A DNA stretch of 5,505 nucleotides from Deltaproteobacteria bacterium (GTDB lineage: Bacteria; Desulfobacterota; Binatia; UBA9968): assembly GCA_021323355.1 (NCBI GenBank), contig JAJONK010000346.1:1-5505 (forward strand). The letters run 5' to 3'. The position numbers and the translations under genes were made by a program. Positions 5,275 through 5,505 of this stretch are shown piece after piece (position 1 is the first letter of the stretch; each line of letters opens with the position of its first letter). Below the pieces are notes generated by a model, which did no database searches, was not told the DNA's origin, and worked only from the letters and a program-made list of their open reading frames with translations.

Positions 5275-5391
5275 GCGGGAGGCACTGGACACCGTATTCG
5301 AGAAAACATCAGGACGCCCACCAAGCAATACGGCGTCTCCCCTCCACAACCCTGCATGTCCCTCCTGGGATGTGTCCAACTCGCCTCCCGC
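5275..5391 (+). ncRNA. Candidate structured RNA element of unknown class
   Basis: GCGGGAGGC (5275-5283) pairs perfectly with GCCTCCCGC (5383-5391). After a small internal loop, TGGACAC (5286-5292) pairs perfectly with GTGTCCA (5372-5378). Inside this two-part closing stem, CGTATT (5293-5298) can pair with AATACG (5327-5332), and GTCCC (5358-5362) with GGGAT (5367-5371) around a TCCT loop, giving a three-way-junction-like fold. GACGCC (5313-5318) with GGCGTC (5332-5337) is a competing pairing, and CCCGCT (5249-5254) could compete for the left closing arm. A G-T pair in the inner hairpin slightly favours the plus strand. It matches no RNA family I recognise. No promoter or terminator was identified, so it may instead be a DNA-level inverted repeat. 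Confidence 0.35.
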
Positions 5392-5505
5392 GCACACCCA
5401 CTTCCCGCTGTATCAGCTTGAAGCTTTAGCGTCTTCGGTTGCATCGCCGACTTAGGCGCCCTGCTTGTCGAATTCGCAGCTGCTGTTAGAGTTGAGTTAA
5501 AGCTT

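Larger units (their letters stand above)
5026..5505. other. 480-bp terminal region without a convincing gene, rich in inverted repeats
   Basis: Frames here (for example plus strand 5134-5421 and minus strand 5208-5444) give arginine/cysteine-rich proteins with no recognisable domain and no good ribosome-binding site, and they overlap each other. Instead the stretch holds an 11-bp odd palindrome CGCCCTGGGCG (5048-5058), a hairpin at 5108-5145, a CTGCC/GGCAG/CTGCC triple (5158-5181) and a longer structured element at 5275-5391. The last six bases are AAGCTT. Confidence 0.55.

Noticed and set aside
5290..5318. Minus strand CTGATG ... GAA resembling a hammerhead ribozyme core
   Set aside because: The bases between the two core boxes cannot form stem II, and the second box is GAATAC rather than GAAA, so this is a chance resemblance.
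5134..5421. Plus-strand 95-codon open frame starting at GTG
   Set aside because: Arginine- and cysteine-rich composition, no domain or hydrophobic pattern, no Shine-Dalgarno, and it runs through the inverted repeats of the structured region.
5208..5444. Minus-strand 78-codon open frame
   Set aside because: It overlaps the plus-strand frame in the same GC-rich region, has no recognisable family and no ribosome-binding site.
5374..5497. GTCCAAC and GTTGAGT resembling the outer boxes of an integron attC site
   Set aside because: The two boxes are not complementary to each other, inner boxes are missing and there is no integron context.
5421..5505. AAGCTTTA (5421-5428) and TAAAGCTT (5498-5505) as terminal inverted repeats; window ending exactly in AAGCTT
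   Set aside because: Eight bases built on a HindIII site are not enough for a mobile-element end, and no transposase is present. Ending on a restriction site may reflect cloning or coincidence.

Overview
This is a bacterial chromosomal window of moderate GC content with short intergenic gaps. No feature fixes the phylum. The gene content (an acyl-CoA dehydrogenase pair, an organic-acid-type MFS transporter and a stand-alone receiver protein) suits a free-living heterotroph such as a soil or environmental bacterium, but that is inference only. I see no rRNA, tRNA, CRISPR array, transposase or integrase.

Left half (1-3404), all on the minus strand and read right to left: an MFS transporter with a TTG start (3404-2142), a 327-bp gap holding an 18-bp near-palindrome, a canonical acyl-CoA dehydrogenase (1814-543), then only 39 bp later a second, divergent acyl-CoA dehydrogenase-like gene (503 to the window edge, incomplete). 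The layout suggests uptake of a carboxylic acid or lipid-like compound followed by a beta-oxidation dehydrogenation step, possibly by a two-subunit enzyme. The canonical dehydrogenase carries a perfect, in-frame 75-bp tandem duplication inside its N-terminal domain, the most concrete anomaly in the window.

Right half (3405-5505), plus strand: a divergent intergenic region with a perfect 12-bp palindrome, a 115-residue protein with a charged N-terminus and two membrane segments, a single-domain response regulator with a D-to-N change in its acidic pocket, and a doubtful 75-residue one-TM protein preceded by a perfect 15-bp odd palindrome. The last 480 bp have no convincing gene. They do contain several inverted repeats, including a two-part closing stem spanning 5275-5391 with internal hairpins that could be a structured RNA.

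No single gene set announces a new defence or mobile system. The points most worth checking are the duplication, the unusual dehydrogenase pair and the structured non-coding tail.
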